A DNA stretch of 64,000 bases, taken from assembly GCF_001424585.1 (NCBI RefSeq), contig NZ_LMPJ01000001.1, forward strand, positions 2,053 to 66,052, in the 5' to 3' direction. The translations under genes were made by a program, and so were the position numbers. The notes below the pieces were generated by a model. That model was given only the letters and a program-made list of their open reading frames with translations. It was not told the DNA's origin and ran no database searches. Positions 1 to 8,159 of the stretch are shown one piece after another. This stretch comes from Chryseobacterium sp. Leaf180 (lineage in GTDB: Bacteria > Bacteroidota > Bacteroidia > Flavobacteriales > Weeksellaceae). Each line of letters opens with the position of its first letter. The stretch's first letter is position 1.

Positions 1-2
1 TG

Positions 3-128
3 CCTGAAGGATCGCTGCTGCTCATGAAGGGCAATCTTCAGGAGTATTGGGAGCACCGTATCGCAAAATCGAGCTTACCGATGAAAGAGCGGATTAATCT
101 GACTTTTCGATGGGTGGAGGAGATCTAA
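3..128 (+). CDS. AlkB-like 2OG-Fe(II) dioxygenase, C-terminal fragment
   Basis: The open frame enters from the left edge and stops at 126-128, so only the last 41 residues are visible. They contain LLLMKGNLQEYW, then HRIAKS and RINLTFR. This matches the end of the AlkB-type alpha-ketoglutarate/Fe(II) dioxygenases, where the Arg of RINLTFR contacts 2-oxoglutarate. These enzymes repair alkylated nucleic acids by oxidative dealkylation. The iron-binding HxD lies outside the window, so the assignment rests on the C-terminal motif alone. It is unrelated to the downstream sugar genes. Confidence 0.6.
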   Translation, partial: PEGSLLLMKGNLQEYWEHRIAKSSLPMKERINLTFRWVEEI

Positions 129-443
129 GTAAAAACAGTATAATCATATTGTGTATTGCGATACATCAACACTTTATTCAATAAGTATTTAATTTTATTC
201 CCTTAAAGTAATTTTAAATTTTATCAGAATTTTTTCAAAATATAATCAGAGGTAGATCTTAATGCTGTTTATTAAAAATAACTGTTTTCTTTCATCTGCT
301 ATTTTTGTTCTTCTCAATATCTTCGAGTTGCGTGGATATATTCTTACTATTAGCGATGCAGATTTATGACAGATTACACAGCAGTTATATGAGGCACTTG
401 TACGATTATAAATTCTATAGCGAAAATTTGAAGCTTCTCTAAA
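129..443. other. AT-rich intergenic region between convergent genes
   Basis: These 315 bases separate the convergent ends of the AlkB-like gene and the repeat lipoprotein. I see no convincing coding frame, RNA gene or hairpin terminator. Confidence 0.5.
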
Positions 444-1505
444 TTACTTTTCTTTAACGAATATCTGTCTGATCATTCCACTTCCTGTCCCACTTGTAAT
501 CTGCTGAGTTTTACCGTTTGCCCAATATACACCTTCAGATCCTCCACCCGAAACTTGCTGATATCCTCCCACATAAATACCTTTACCGGATATATCTATG
601 CTTAATGCCGCAGAACCATCGGAACCCAGCGTAAAAGGCAAACCGTTTTTCCAGTATTTTGCTACCAGAGACTGGCTGTTAGGTAAGATGCCGGTTCCGG
701 CAATATAGACATCATTTCCTTTAACTGCGATGGCGGTTCCACCAGCATAAGAAGTTCCATCCTGAATTAGTGTAGGAGTTGCCAGATTTTTAGAGTACCT
801 CGTTTGCAGTTGTCCAAAACTGTTATAAGAAACTGACCACATCATGTATACATCGTTGCCCGATATCGTAATGTCCTGGTCATCTGGCGTGGTGGTTTGA
901 TCTGAAAGATCTGTTCTCTGACCGTTTTTCCAGTAGCAGGTAACAGGCGCAATCCAATTCTGCATTCTGCGCTCACCAATGACATATACATCGTTTCCAA
1001 CTACCGCTATACCTGTGGCAATAACATTTTGCGCCTGATCTGTAAGATTAACTGCCACTCCATTTTTCCAGTATTTTGCCTCATATGTCGTTTCACCAGT
1101 CTTCATTTCCTGTCCTGCGACATATATATCATTTCCGCTGATGAAAATGTCGTTTGCATAAGCGTCTCTTGATCCGTCCGTCAGATCTGTAGCCACACCG
1201 TTTTTCCACAACTTGGCCACATATTTTCCATTAGCGTTGACTTCGTATCCTACGTTGTACACAACATCTCCGACAATGACCATGCCTCTAACGTCCGAGC
1301 TGCCTGATCCTTGACTTAACATCATTGCAGTTCCGTTTTTCCAGTATTTGGCTTTATATCCTTCGCGGCCTGCGGCATACACTGTGAGTTCTGCGGAATT
1401 TGAATTATCAGAGTCATTAGTGTCATCACTTGACCGGCACTGTATTGACGCTATACCTGCAAGCAATATAATGGAGGAAGTATAAAATAGAGATCGAAGT
1501 TTCAT
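444..1505 (-). CDS. Lipoprotein with about seven YWKNG repeats (beta-propeller-like)
   Basis: This 353-residue protein of unknown function starts with a hydrophobic segment ending in a lipobox-like ASIQC (Cys23), so it is probably a lipoprotein. The rest is built from about seven repeats of roughly 45-50 residues. Each has an AKYWKNG...L strand motif followed by a GNDVYVxG strand motif. The WKNG part is clear in six units (last as WANG) and degraded to SKN in the fifth. Seven small beta units suggest a seven-bladed propeller (inference). It stands alone, facing away from the dapB-like gene, and nothing links it to the carbohydrate locus. Confidence 0.75.
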   Translation of the reverse strand: MKLRSLFYTSSIILLAGIASIQCRSSDDTNDSDNSNSAELTVYAAGREGYKAKYWKNGTAMMLSQGSGSSDVRGMVIVGDVVYNVGYEVNANGKYVAKLWKNGVATDLTDGSRDAYANDIFISGNDIYVAGQEMKTGETTYEAKYWKNGVAVNLTDQAQNVIATGIAVVGNDVYVIGERRMQNWIAPVTCYWKNGQRTDLSDQTTTPDDQDITISGNDVYMMWSVSYNSFGQLQTRYSKNLATPTLIQDGTSYAGGTAIAVKGNDVYIAGTGILPNSQSLVAKYWKNGLPFTLGSDGSAALSIDISGKGIYVGGYQQVSGGGSEGVYWANGKTQQITSGTGSGMIRQIFVKEK

Positions 1506-1773
1506 AGTAGGAAATTTGTTGATCTCATGTCAAAAAGTACGCCGCACAAATACGAGGATTTAAAAATATTCAATCAATACTACATTGCTCAAGTTATTTA
1601 CTAAAAGAATCACGATCTCGTTAAACATTAGTTCAGCATTTTATATTAATCTGCTTCGCTTAAAAGATAAAAACTTATCGTTTCTTAATAGGAAAAAAGT
1701 GAAAAAGAATGCACATTGATATTAAGCAATTTTTAATCAAATTTACAGAATGCTCAAATCCCAGTGCATTGGT

Positions 1774-2583
1774 TTAGAATTCCATCACACTGTCAAGACC
1801 TCTTCTTAATCCTTTGAAGGTTCCCACTTTTTCAATTGCTAAAAGTCCACCTTTTACATAAGGTTCTGCACTTGATCCTGAATCGTGACGAATGGACAGC
1901 CTTTCATCCTTCAATCCAAAAATTGTTTCAATAGAAATTACATGACCCGGAAGTCTCACGGAATGCACCTGAACTTCATTGAGTTTTGCGCCGCGACTGG
2001 CTTTTTCGCCAATCAGATCCTCTTCGGTAACATATTGATTTGGTTTCTGAACTTTTGAAAGTCGGTAGGCCAGTTCCCGTGCAGTTCCACTTGGTGCATC
2101 TATCTTGTCCTCTTGGGCATAATCTATAATCTCAAAGTTTGGGATATATTTTGCCGCCATTTCAGAAAACTTTTGAAGCAACACGACTGTGATTGCAAAG
2201 TTTCCTACAGCCAATACAGAGGCATTGTTTTCGTCTGTTGTTTTTTCTATTTCTGAATAATCTTCATCTGTAAGCCCCGAAGTGCCGATAACTACATTTT
2301 TACCTTTTTTAAGACAAGAGACAATATTCTTCTTTGCGATGTCTGGCTTCGTATATTCTACCAGTACATCAAAATCAATTTCTTTTAATGCAGTTTCGAT
2401 ATCACCAAAAATTGGAATGTCTGCGTAACCTAATTTAAGAACATTACCTAAATTTTCTCCTTTGTGCTTTCTCGAAATTGCTCCAACCAATTCCATATTT
2501 GGATGTTTAAAAACGCCTTTGCTCAATTCAGAACCTGCCCAACCGGTGCCGCCTGCAATACATACTTTTATCATATTCGCCAT
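1774..2583 (-). CDS. DapB-like dihydrodipicolinate reductase family protein, atypical active site
   Basis: The 269-residue protein has an N-terminal NAD(P)-binding motif (AGGTGWAG, about residues 10-17) and the DapB signature KIDAPSGTA near residue 160. In typical DapB the segment before KxDAPSGTA holds the catalytic His pair (HHRHK). Here it reads DYAQED, so those histidines are missing while the substrate-binding Lys and the APSGTA loop remain. It may be a divergent reductase of the DapB fold acting on another substrate rather than the lysine/diaminopimelate enzyme. The start is uncertain between residue 1 and the Met at residue 4. There is no Shine-Dalgarno sequence. Confidence 0.75.
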   Translation of the reverse strand: MANMIKVCIAGGTGWAGSELSKGVFKHPNMELVGAISRKHKGENLGNVLKLGYADIPIFGDIETALKEIDFDVLVEYTKPDIAKKNIVSCLKKGKNVVIGTSGLTDEDYSEIEKTTDENNASVLAVGNFAITVVLLQKFSEMAAKYIPNFEIIDYAQEDKIDAPSGTARELAYRLSKVQKPNQYVTEEDLIGEKASRGAKLNEVQVHSVRLPGHVISIETIFGLKDERLSIRHDSGSSAEPYVKGGLLAIEKVGTFKGLRRGLDSVMEF

Positions 2584-2610
2584 GTTTTGTTAGTATTTAT
2601 TCTATTTATT

Positions 2611-2980
2611 TTACTTGACTTTGCTAAGTGATGCAGAACAGATGCCATCTGCCTGTTTAGTACATCCGCGTGGCCTTATTTTATCAACTACATTTTCCTG
2701 TAACCAGTTCCTAACAGTTGTTGTACTATCATCTTTTTTGAGTTCAGCATCGTACAAACTTTACCAATTGCCATCAACATCTCAGTAAACGAATCTGCAA
2801 AAGCTTCCGAATTGTGGTGTTATCCCGAACAGTGTTGTAATATAGTTTTGATTTGAAACCTGCTGAAAAACGGATCGGTTTGCCTGTCAATTAACTCATT
2901 TAAATTGCAATGTCATTATAGCTGATATCTTCCGAACTTTGAATCGCATATCCTTCCACACCTTTAAAATAACAATCCAG
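2611..2980 (-). pseudogene. Decayed coding sequence, family not recognised
   Basis: The minus strand shows protein-like segments in different frames. One contains YFKGVEGYAIQSSEDISYND and ends in a stop. A second contains DPFFSRFQIKTILQHCSG, a stop, then EAFADSFTEMLMAIGK. A third, reached by a frameshift, contains LYDAELKKDDSTTTVRNWLQ and ends at the stop at 2611-2613. The smooth join MAIGK/LYDAELKK suggests one ancestral reading frame broken by stops and a frameshift. I do not recognise the family. It sits just upstream of the dapB-like gene on the same strand. Confidence 0.5.
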
Positions 2981-3096
2981 AGGTCATTCAACACATTAAA
3001 TACTTTGATTTCCAAAAAAATAAGATGAAACTGCGCGTTTTTTGTTAAAGACAAAACATGAAATTTATTTATGTCATAACTTTTTAAAATTAAATT

Positions 3097-3861
3097 ATGG
3101 TTAAGCAGTTACAGATTTTAAATTTGATCGCTTTGTTGGCAACAGTTGGCATCAATTACCTTTCAAATACTGGAATTATCAATGATGAAACCGTTGGTAG
3201 TGTTTCAGCAGATTACCGGAATCTCTTTACACCGGCTGGTTATGCGTTTTCCATTTGGGGACTTATCTATACTTTGCTTTTGGGTTTTGCCATATATTAC
3301 GGCCCGTTTACAAAAAATACAGATCTTAAAGAAAAAACGGTATTGAATATTGGCTGGTGGTTCATCGTTTCCTGTCTTGCAAACAGTATGTGGATCTTCA
3401 CATGGCTGAACGGTTATCTCTTCCTGACAATTCCGGTTATGATTGTGCTGCTGATTTCTTTATTAAAAATCATCTTAAATAATCATGAAATTATCGAATC
3501 ACGTGATCTCAAAACAACACTTTTTCTTCGACTGCCATTTTATATTTATTCCGGATGGATTTCTGTAGCGCTGATTGCAGACATCGCGACGTATCTGAAG
3601 AAAATAGAGTGGGACGGATTCGGTATTTCTGAAATGTATTGGACTTTGACCATGATTACCATCGCCACGATCCTTCATTTATATATGATCTGGCAAAGAA
3701 ATATGAACGCATTTGCCGTCGTTGCTGTCTGGGCGCTTATCGCAATTTCTGTCGCCAATCAGAATAAAAATTACATTGTTTATATCGCAGCGATAATTGC
3801 AGCTGTGGTTGTAGCATTAAATATTATTTTGAGATTGTTCAGAAAAAGAGCGGTGTTTTAA
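3097..3861 (+). CDS. TspO/MBR-related integral membrane protein
   Basis: This 254-residue protein is strongly hydrophobic with about seven predicted membrane spans. An early loop has TPAGYAFSIWGLIYTLL, and later there are Trp-rich stretches (NIGWWF, MWIFTWLNGY, YSGWISVAL), typical of the TspO/MBR tryptophan-rich sensory family. Classical TspO has about 160 residues and five spans, so this is the longer form. The ligand is unknown; porphyrins or sterols are the family precedent. A good terminator follows at 3886, isolating it from the sugar genes. Confidence 0.6.
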   Translation: MVKQLQILNLIALLATVGINYLSNTGIINDETVGSVSADYRNLFTPAGYAFSIWGLIYTLLLGFAIYYGPFTKNTDLKEKTVLNIGWWFIVSCLANSMWIFTWLNGYLFLTIPVMIVLLISLLKIILNNHEIIESRDLKTTLFLRLPFYIYSGWISVALIADIATYLKKIEWDGFGISEMYWTLTMITIATILHLYMIWQRNMNAFAVVAVWALIAISVANQNKNYIVYIAAIIAAVVVALNIILRLFRKRAVF

Positions 3862-3885
3862 AACTGCCGTACTCTGAAAGAAAAC

Positions 3886-3921
3886 TCCAGAACTTCTAAA
3901 TGTTGTTCTGGATTTTTTTTT
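3886..3921 (+). terminator. Rho-independent terminator after the TspO-like gene
   Basis: TCCAGAAC (3886-3893) pairs perfectly with GTTCTGGA (3905-3912) around an 11-base loop and is followed by a run of nine T. Confidence 0.85.
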
Positions 3922-4265
3922 AAACCAAATGCAGGAGTTGATCACTACATTATTTTATTACGAACCTTTTTATAAAATTTCGTAACAATTTTTTCATTAA
4001 AAGTTAACAAAAAGACTTTGGCTTATATTTTGACTTTTTCAAGAATTATATTCTATACCCTAAGAAACGGTAAAAATTATTCTGTATTTCAACCGTATTT
4101 TTATTGAAAAATGTAATTCTTTACACTTATCCTCATTTTTTTTTATTCATAATTCCCATATTCCTTATCATTAAAATTTGAGCAATTTCTCAATGCTCTA
4201 TGACGCCTGTGAATTTCATAAAGGATTGTTAACTTAATATTTATAAATGTTAATTGTATCTCATA

Positions 4266-4283
4266 TATGATAAGCTTATCATA
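4266..4283. promoter_or_regulatory. 18-bp perfect palindrome, candidate operator
   Basis: TATGATAAGCTTATCATA is a perfect palindrome about 95-110 bp upstream of the -7 box of the first NUDIX regulator. A second half-site, CTTATCATAAAA, repeats at 4298-4309. The half-site TATGATAAG recurs at 57803-57811, in the intergenic region of the second NUDIX gene and GH127. Regulator binding is inferred, not shown. Confidence 0.5.
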
Positions 4284-4378
4284 AAACTAACTATATACTT
4301 ATCATAAAAAATAGATATGTAATGTACTGATATGCAGTAGGTAATGATAATTTTATTTTTTTTATTGATATGAATTTT

Positions 4379-4386
4379 TATATTTG
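4379..4386 (+). promoter_or_regulatory. Candidate -7 promoter box of the NUDIX-xylB-xylA-susCD unit
   Basis: TATATTTG matches the Bacteroidetes -7 consensus TAnnTTTG and lies 28 bp before the start codon. No convincing -33 TTG stands at the usual spacing, which fits a promoter needing activation or a weak one. Confidence 0.55.
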
Positions 4387-4388
4387 TA

Positions 4389-4410
4389 ATGTTACCTAAA
4401 TGTTAACATT
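4389..4410. promoter_or_regulatory. Inverted-repeat operator candidate between promoter and start
   Basis: The segment contains AATGTTACCTAAAT followed by the perfect 12-bp palindrome AATGTTAACATT (4399-4410), directly between the -7 box and the ATG at 4414. That position suits autorepression. The minus-strand reading ATTTAGGTAACAT has a close relative at 57549-57561 before the second NUDIX gene. Confidence 0.4.
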
Positions 4411-4413
4411 CAG

Positions 4414-5136
4414 ATGGGATCAAATTTTATTCATACGTACGTTTCTGTAGACTGTGTTGTTTTTGGATATGATCTGGAAAACAGACTCAACGTATTGCTG
4501 GTGCAGAAGCACGAAACAAACCCAAATCAGGAAAGTCAGATAAAACTTCCCGGCAGCCTTATCTACAGCGAAGAAGATGTAGATGATGCTGCAGAACGCG
4601 TTTTGCACGAGCTGACAGGTATCAGAAAAATGGTGCTGAAACAGTTCAAATGTTTTGCAGATCCAATGAGAGCGAGCAGCGACCGTGACAGACAGTGGAT
4701 GGATAGCGAATATCAGCATGATATCGACAGAATTATCACTGTAGCATATTTGTCTTTGTGCAAAATAGATCATAAGATTAACAGCAGTAAGTACAGCACG
4801 GTAGATTGGTATCCGGTTGATCAGATTCCGGAGCTGCCATTTGATCATAATAAGATTATCAAAGAATCTCTCGTAGAGATTAGAAAATGGATAGAATCTG
4901 ACTTTTCCATTATTTTTGAGCTTCTTCCGAAGAAATTTACCATCAGACAGCTGTATCAGTTATATACGGCGCTGAGCGAAAAGTATATAGATATAAAAAA
5001 CTTTCATAAAAAAATATCGTCGTTTCATCACATCATTCCTTTGGAAGAAATCGAGAAAAACGTATCGCACAGAGCCGCGAGATATTATAAGTTCGACGCA
5101 AAAGTGTACAAAAAAAGTACTTCAAAATTAATTTAA
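4414..5136 (+). CDS. NUDIX-domain transcriptional regulator (NrtR/AraR type), probable xylose regulator
   Basis: The 240-residue protein has an N-terminal NUDIX fold (about residues 8-140) and a C-terminal winged helix (about 165-235; FTIRQLYQLYTAL...NFHKKI), the layout of the NrtR/AraR sugar-responsive repressors. The NUDIX box begins with G47 and E53 but its REuxEE core reads ERVLHEL, so the metal-binding glutamates are incomplete and hydrolase activity is unlikely. It is the first gene of a unit with xylulokinase 23 bp downstream, then xylose isomerase and susCD. A pentose or pentose-phosphate effector and a XylR-like role are therefore inferred. It is a paralogue of the regulator at 56721-57407. 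Confidence 0.8.
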   Translation: MGSNFIHTYVSVDCVVFGYDLENRLNVLLVQKHETNPNQESQIKLPGSLIYSEEDVDDAAERVLHELTGIRKMVLKQFKCFADPMRASSDRDRQWMDSEYQHDIDRIITVAYLSLCKIDHKINSSKYSTVDWYPVDQIPELPFDHNKIIKESLVEIRKWIESDFSIIFELLPKKFTIRQLYQLYTALSEKYIDIKNFHKKISSFHHIIPLEEIEKNVSHRAARYYKFDAKVYKKSTSKLI

Positions 5137-5159
5137 TTCAAAAAAGCCTTCTATAAAAA

Positions 5160-6644
5160 ATGTATTTGCTAGGATATGATATCGGCAGTTCTTCTGTAAA
5201 AGTTTGTCTCATTGAGGCTTCCAGCGGAAAAATCATTGCTTCAGACTTTTCTCCGAAAAAAGAGATGAAAATTATTGCCTCCAATCCGGGTTGGGCAGAG
5301 CAGAATCCTGCTGACTGGTGGACGAATCTGAAACTGGCGCACGAATCTGTGATGCATCATTCTGGTGTAGATCCAGAAGACATCAAAGGCATCGGCATTA
5401 CCTGGCAGATGCACGGTCTTATTCTGGTAGATAAAGATCTGAATCTTCTAAGACCATCTATTATCTGGTGTGACAGCCGTGCAGTACCTTATGGCGAAAA
5501 AGCTTTTAAAGAGATAGGAGAAGAAAAATGTCTTTCGCATCTGCTAAATTCTCCTGGGAATTTTACCGCTTCAAAACTGGCTTGGGTAAAAGAGCACGAA
5601 CCGGAAATTTTTGAGAAAATTGATAAAATAATGCTTCCGGGAGACTACATCGCGATGAAACTTTCCGGCGAAATAGGAATCACAGTAGAAGGTTTGTCTG
5701 AAGGAATTTTTTGGGATTTTAAAAACAACTGCATTTCTGAGGACGTGATCAATTATTACGGAATTCCCAAAAGCTTTTTCCCGCAGATTGTTCCGACTTT
5801 TGGTATTCAGGCTACAGTTTCTGCTTCAGCAGCTGCCGAATTAGGTTTAAAAGAAGGAACCCCGATTTCGTACAGAGCCGGAGATCAGCCAAACAATGCA
5901 CTTTCGCTGAATGTATTTAATCCGGGTGAAATCGCTTCCACAGCGGGAACTTCGGGTGTTGTCTACGGCGTTTTGGATCAGCTGGATTACGATAAACTTT
6001 CACGGGTAAATACATTTGCTCACGTAAATCATACCGAAGAGCAAACCAGATTAGGCGTTTTGCTTTGCATTAACGGTACCGGGATTTTAAATTCATGGCT
6101 GAAACATAATTTCGCCACGTCGCTTTCTTCATACGGCGATATGAATGAATTGGCGTCACTTTCAACCATCGGTTCTAAAGGTTTAAGTATTATTCCTTTT
6201 GGTAATGGCGCCGAAAGAGTTTTAGAAAACCGCGATACCAGCTGCTCAATTCACGGAATTAATTTTAATATTCATTCTAAAGGCGATGTACTTCGTGCGG
6301 CTCAGGAAGCCATTGTTTTTTCTTATGAATATGGGATGAACATCATGCGCGAAATGGGAATGGATATTCAGGTTATCCGAGCTGGAAATGCCAATATGTT
6401 TTTGAGTTCGCTCTTCCGCCAGTCACTTGCCAGTGTGAGCAATGCGGTGATCGAGCTTTACGATACAGACGGTGCCGTGGGTGCCGCAAGAGCAGCAGGA
6501 ATCGGAATTAATTTTTATGCTGATACCAACGAAGCCTTTGCATCTCTCGAAAAAATCGCAGTCATAGAACCCGAAACAGAGAAGCGCGATCAGTACATGG
6601 AAGCCTATACAAGGTGGAGGAAGCACCTCAGTGAGATCATGTAA
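5160..6644 (+). CDS. xylB: Xylulokinase
   Basis: This 494-residue FGGY-family kinase phosphorylates D-xylulose to D-xylulose-5-phosphate with ATP in the cytoplasm. The N-terminal nucleotide-binding motif GYDIGSSSVK, the WQMHG substrate loop and a C-terminal AGNANMFLSSLFRQ...DGAVGAARAAG segment fit xylulokinases rather than ribulokinases; a separate araB lies at 49542. Its length is normal. It follows the NUDIX gene by 23 bp and precedes xylA by 110 bp. A short hairpin (6672-6700) lies in that gap. Confidence 0.93.
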   Translation: MYLLGYDIGSSSVKVCLIEASSGKIIASDFSPKKEMKIIASNPGWAEQNPADWWTNLKLAHESVMHHSGVDPEDIKGIGITWQMHGLILVDKDLNLLRPSIIWCDSRAVPYGEKAFKEIGEEKCLSHLLNSPGNFTASKLAWVKEHEPEIFEKIDKIMLPGDYIAMKLSGEIGITVEGLSEGIFWDFKNNCISEDVINYYGIPKSFFPQIVPTFGIQATVSASAAAELGLKEGTPISYRAGDQPNNALSLNVFNPGEIASTAGTSGVVYGVLDQLDYDKLSRVNTFAHVNHTEEQTRLGVLLCINGTGILNSWLKHNFATSLSSYGDMNELASLSTIGSKGLSIIPFGNGAERVLENRDTSCSIHGINFNIHSKGDVLRAAQEAIVFSYEYGMNIMREMGMDIQVIRAGNANMFLSSLFRQSLASVSNAVIELYDTDGAVGAARAAGIGINFYADTNEAFASLEKIAVIEPETEKRDQYMEAYTRWRKHLSEIM

Positions 6645-6671
6645 AACACAAAACTTTTAGGAAAAAATAAA

Positions 6672-6700
6672 GCTTACCGAAGCAAAATAAAGCGGTGAGC
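6672..6700 (+). other. Weak stem-loop between xylB and xylA
   Basis: GCTTACCG (6672-6679) can pair with CGGTGAGC (6693-6700), eight pairs with one G-U, around a 13-base loop. No T-run follows, so it is more likely an mRNA processing or stability element than a terminator. Confidence 0.35.
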
Positions 6701-6754
6701 AGGAGATTTTCATATCAAAATCAGAATTAAATTTAAAATAATATATACGAAAAC

Positions 6755-8083
6755 ATGAATATTTTAACAGAAACCAAAGCGTTTTTCCCAGGAATTGATC
6801 AGATAAAATTTGAAGGCACAGAAAGCAGAAATCCGATGGCTTTCCGTCATTATGAGGCCGACAGAATCGTGATGGGAAAACCGATGAAAGAATGGATGCG
6901 TTTTGCAATGGCTTGGTGGCACACCTTGTGCGCAGACGGCAGCGATCCTTTCGGAGTTCCTACCATCAAACATCCTTGGGCTGGCGGTGCAGATGCAATT
7001 TCGCGTGCGAAATATAAAATGGATGCGGGCTTCGAGTTTATGCAGAAAATGGGATTTGGATATTATTGCTTTCACGATATCGACCTGGTAGATCCTGCCG
7101 ATAACTGGAGACAGTACGAGAAAAATCTTCAGGAAATCACAGATTTCGCGAAAGAAAAACAGAACGAAACCGGCATCAAACTTCTTTGGGGAACTGCCAA
7201 TGTTTTCACACACGAAAGATACATGAACGGAGCTTCTACCAACCCGAATTTTGATGTGGTGGCTTGCGCCGGAACTCAGGTTAAAAATTCAATTGACGCT
7301 ACAATCGCTCTTGGCGGAGAAAACTACGTATTCTGGGGCGGTAGAGAAGGTTATATGAGCCTTTTGAATACAGACATGAAGCGTGAAAAAGAGCATCTGG
7401 CAAGATTCCTCACGATGTCCCGCGATTATGCAAGAAAAGAAGGTTTTACAGGAACTTTTCTTATCGAGCCAAAGCCGATGGAACCTACAAAACATCAGTA
7501 TGATTACGATGCTGAGACGGTAATCGGTTTTCTTAAAAACTACGGTTTAGATAAAGATTTTAAATTAAATCTTGAGGTCAATCACGCTACTTTGGCGGGT
7601 CACACTTTCGAGCACGAACTTCAGGCAGCTGTTGATGCAGGAATGTTGGGAAGCATCGATGCCAACAGAGGAGATTATCAAAACGGTTGGGATACAGACC
7701 AATTTCCGATTGATTATCTTGAACTGACTCAGGCTTGGTTGGTGATTCTTGAAGGCGGTGGTCTTGGGAATGGTGGTGTAAACTTCGACGCAAAAATCAG
7801 AAGAAATTCTATTGATGCTGATGATTTGTTTATCGCACACGTATCAGGGATGGATGCTTTTGCTAAAGGACTTTCTGCAGCAGCAGACGTTCTTGAAAAT
7901 TCAGATTACAAAAAACTGAGAACAGAAAGATATGCTTCATTCGATTCCGGCAACGGGAAATCTTTCGAAGACGGAAATCTTACTTTAGAAGATCTGCAAA
8001 AAATCGCACACGAGATGGGCGAGCCTCAGCCGAAAAGCGGTAAGCAGGAGCTTTTTGAATCGATCGTGAATATGTCTCTCTAA
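6755..8083 (+). CDS. xylA: Xylose isomerase
   Basis: This 442-residue class II xylose isomerase interconverts D-xylose and D-xylulose. Visible signatures are [10 protein letters not shown] (catalytic His region), [31 protein letters not shown] (metal-ligand Glu and Lys) and the later metal site [20 protein letters not shown]. The length matches the family. It works with the kinase just upstream and is followed by susC after a strong hairpin, so sugar catabolism and import of xylo-oligosaccharides are probably co-transcribed. Confidence 0.97.
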   Translation: MNILTETKAFFPGIDQIKFEGTESRNPMAFRHYEADRIVMGKPMKEWMRFAMAWWHTLCADGSDPFGVPTIKHPWAGGADAISRAKYKMDAGFEFMQKMGFGYYCFHDIDLVDPADNWRQYEKNLQEITDFAKEKQNETGIKLLWGTANVFTHERYMNGASTNPNFDVVACAGTQVKNSIDATIALGGENYVFWGGREGYMSLLNTDMKREKEHLARFLTMSRDYARKEGFTGTFLIEPKPMEPTKHQYDYDAETVIGFLKNYGLDKDFKLNLEVNHATLAGHTFEHELQAAVDAGMLGSIDANRGDYQNGWDTDQFPIDYLELTQAWLVILEGGGLGNGGVNFDAKIRRNSIDADDLFIAHVSGMDAFAKGLSAAADVLENSDYKKLRTERYASFDSGNGKSFEDGNLTLEDLQKIAHEMGEPQPKSGKQELFESIVNMSL

Positions 8084-8091
8084 AAAAATCG

Positions 8092-8129
8092 GCAGAAAAG
8101 CAATCTGCATCTGTATGCTGCTTTTCTGC
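8092..8129 (+). other. Strong stem-loop between xylA and susC
   Basis: GCAGAAAAGCA (8092-8102) and TGCTTTTCTGC (8119-8129) form a perfect 11-bp stem with a 16-base loop. No T-tract follows, so an attenuator or RNA-processing/stability site that sets susCD level apart from xylAB is more likely than full termination. Confidence 0.6.
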
Positions 8130-8159
8130 TTAATAATCTTTAAAAACATTATAATCATT

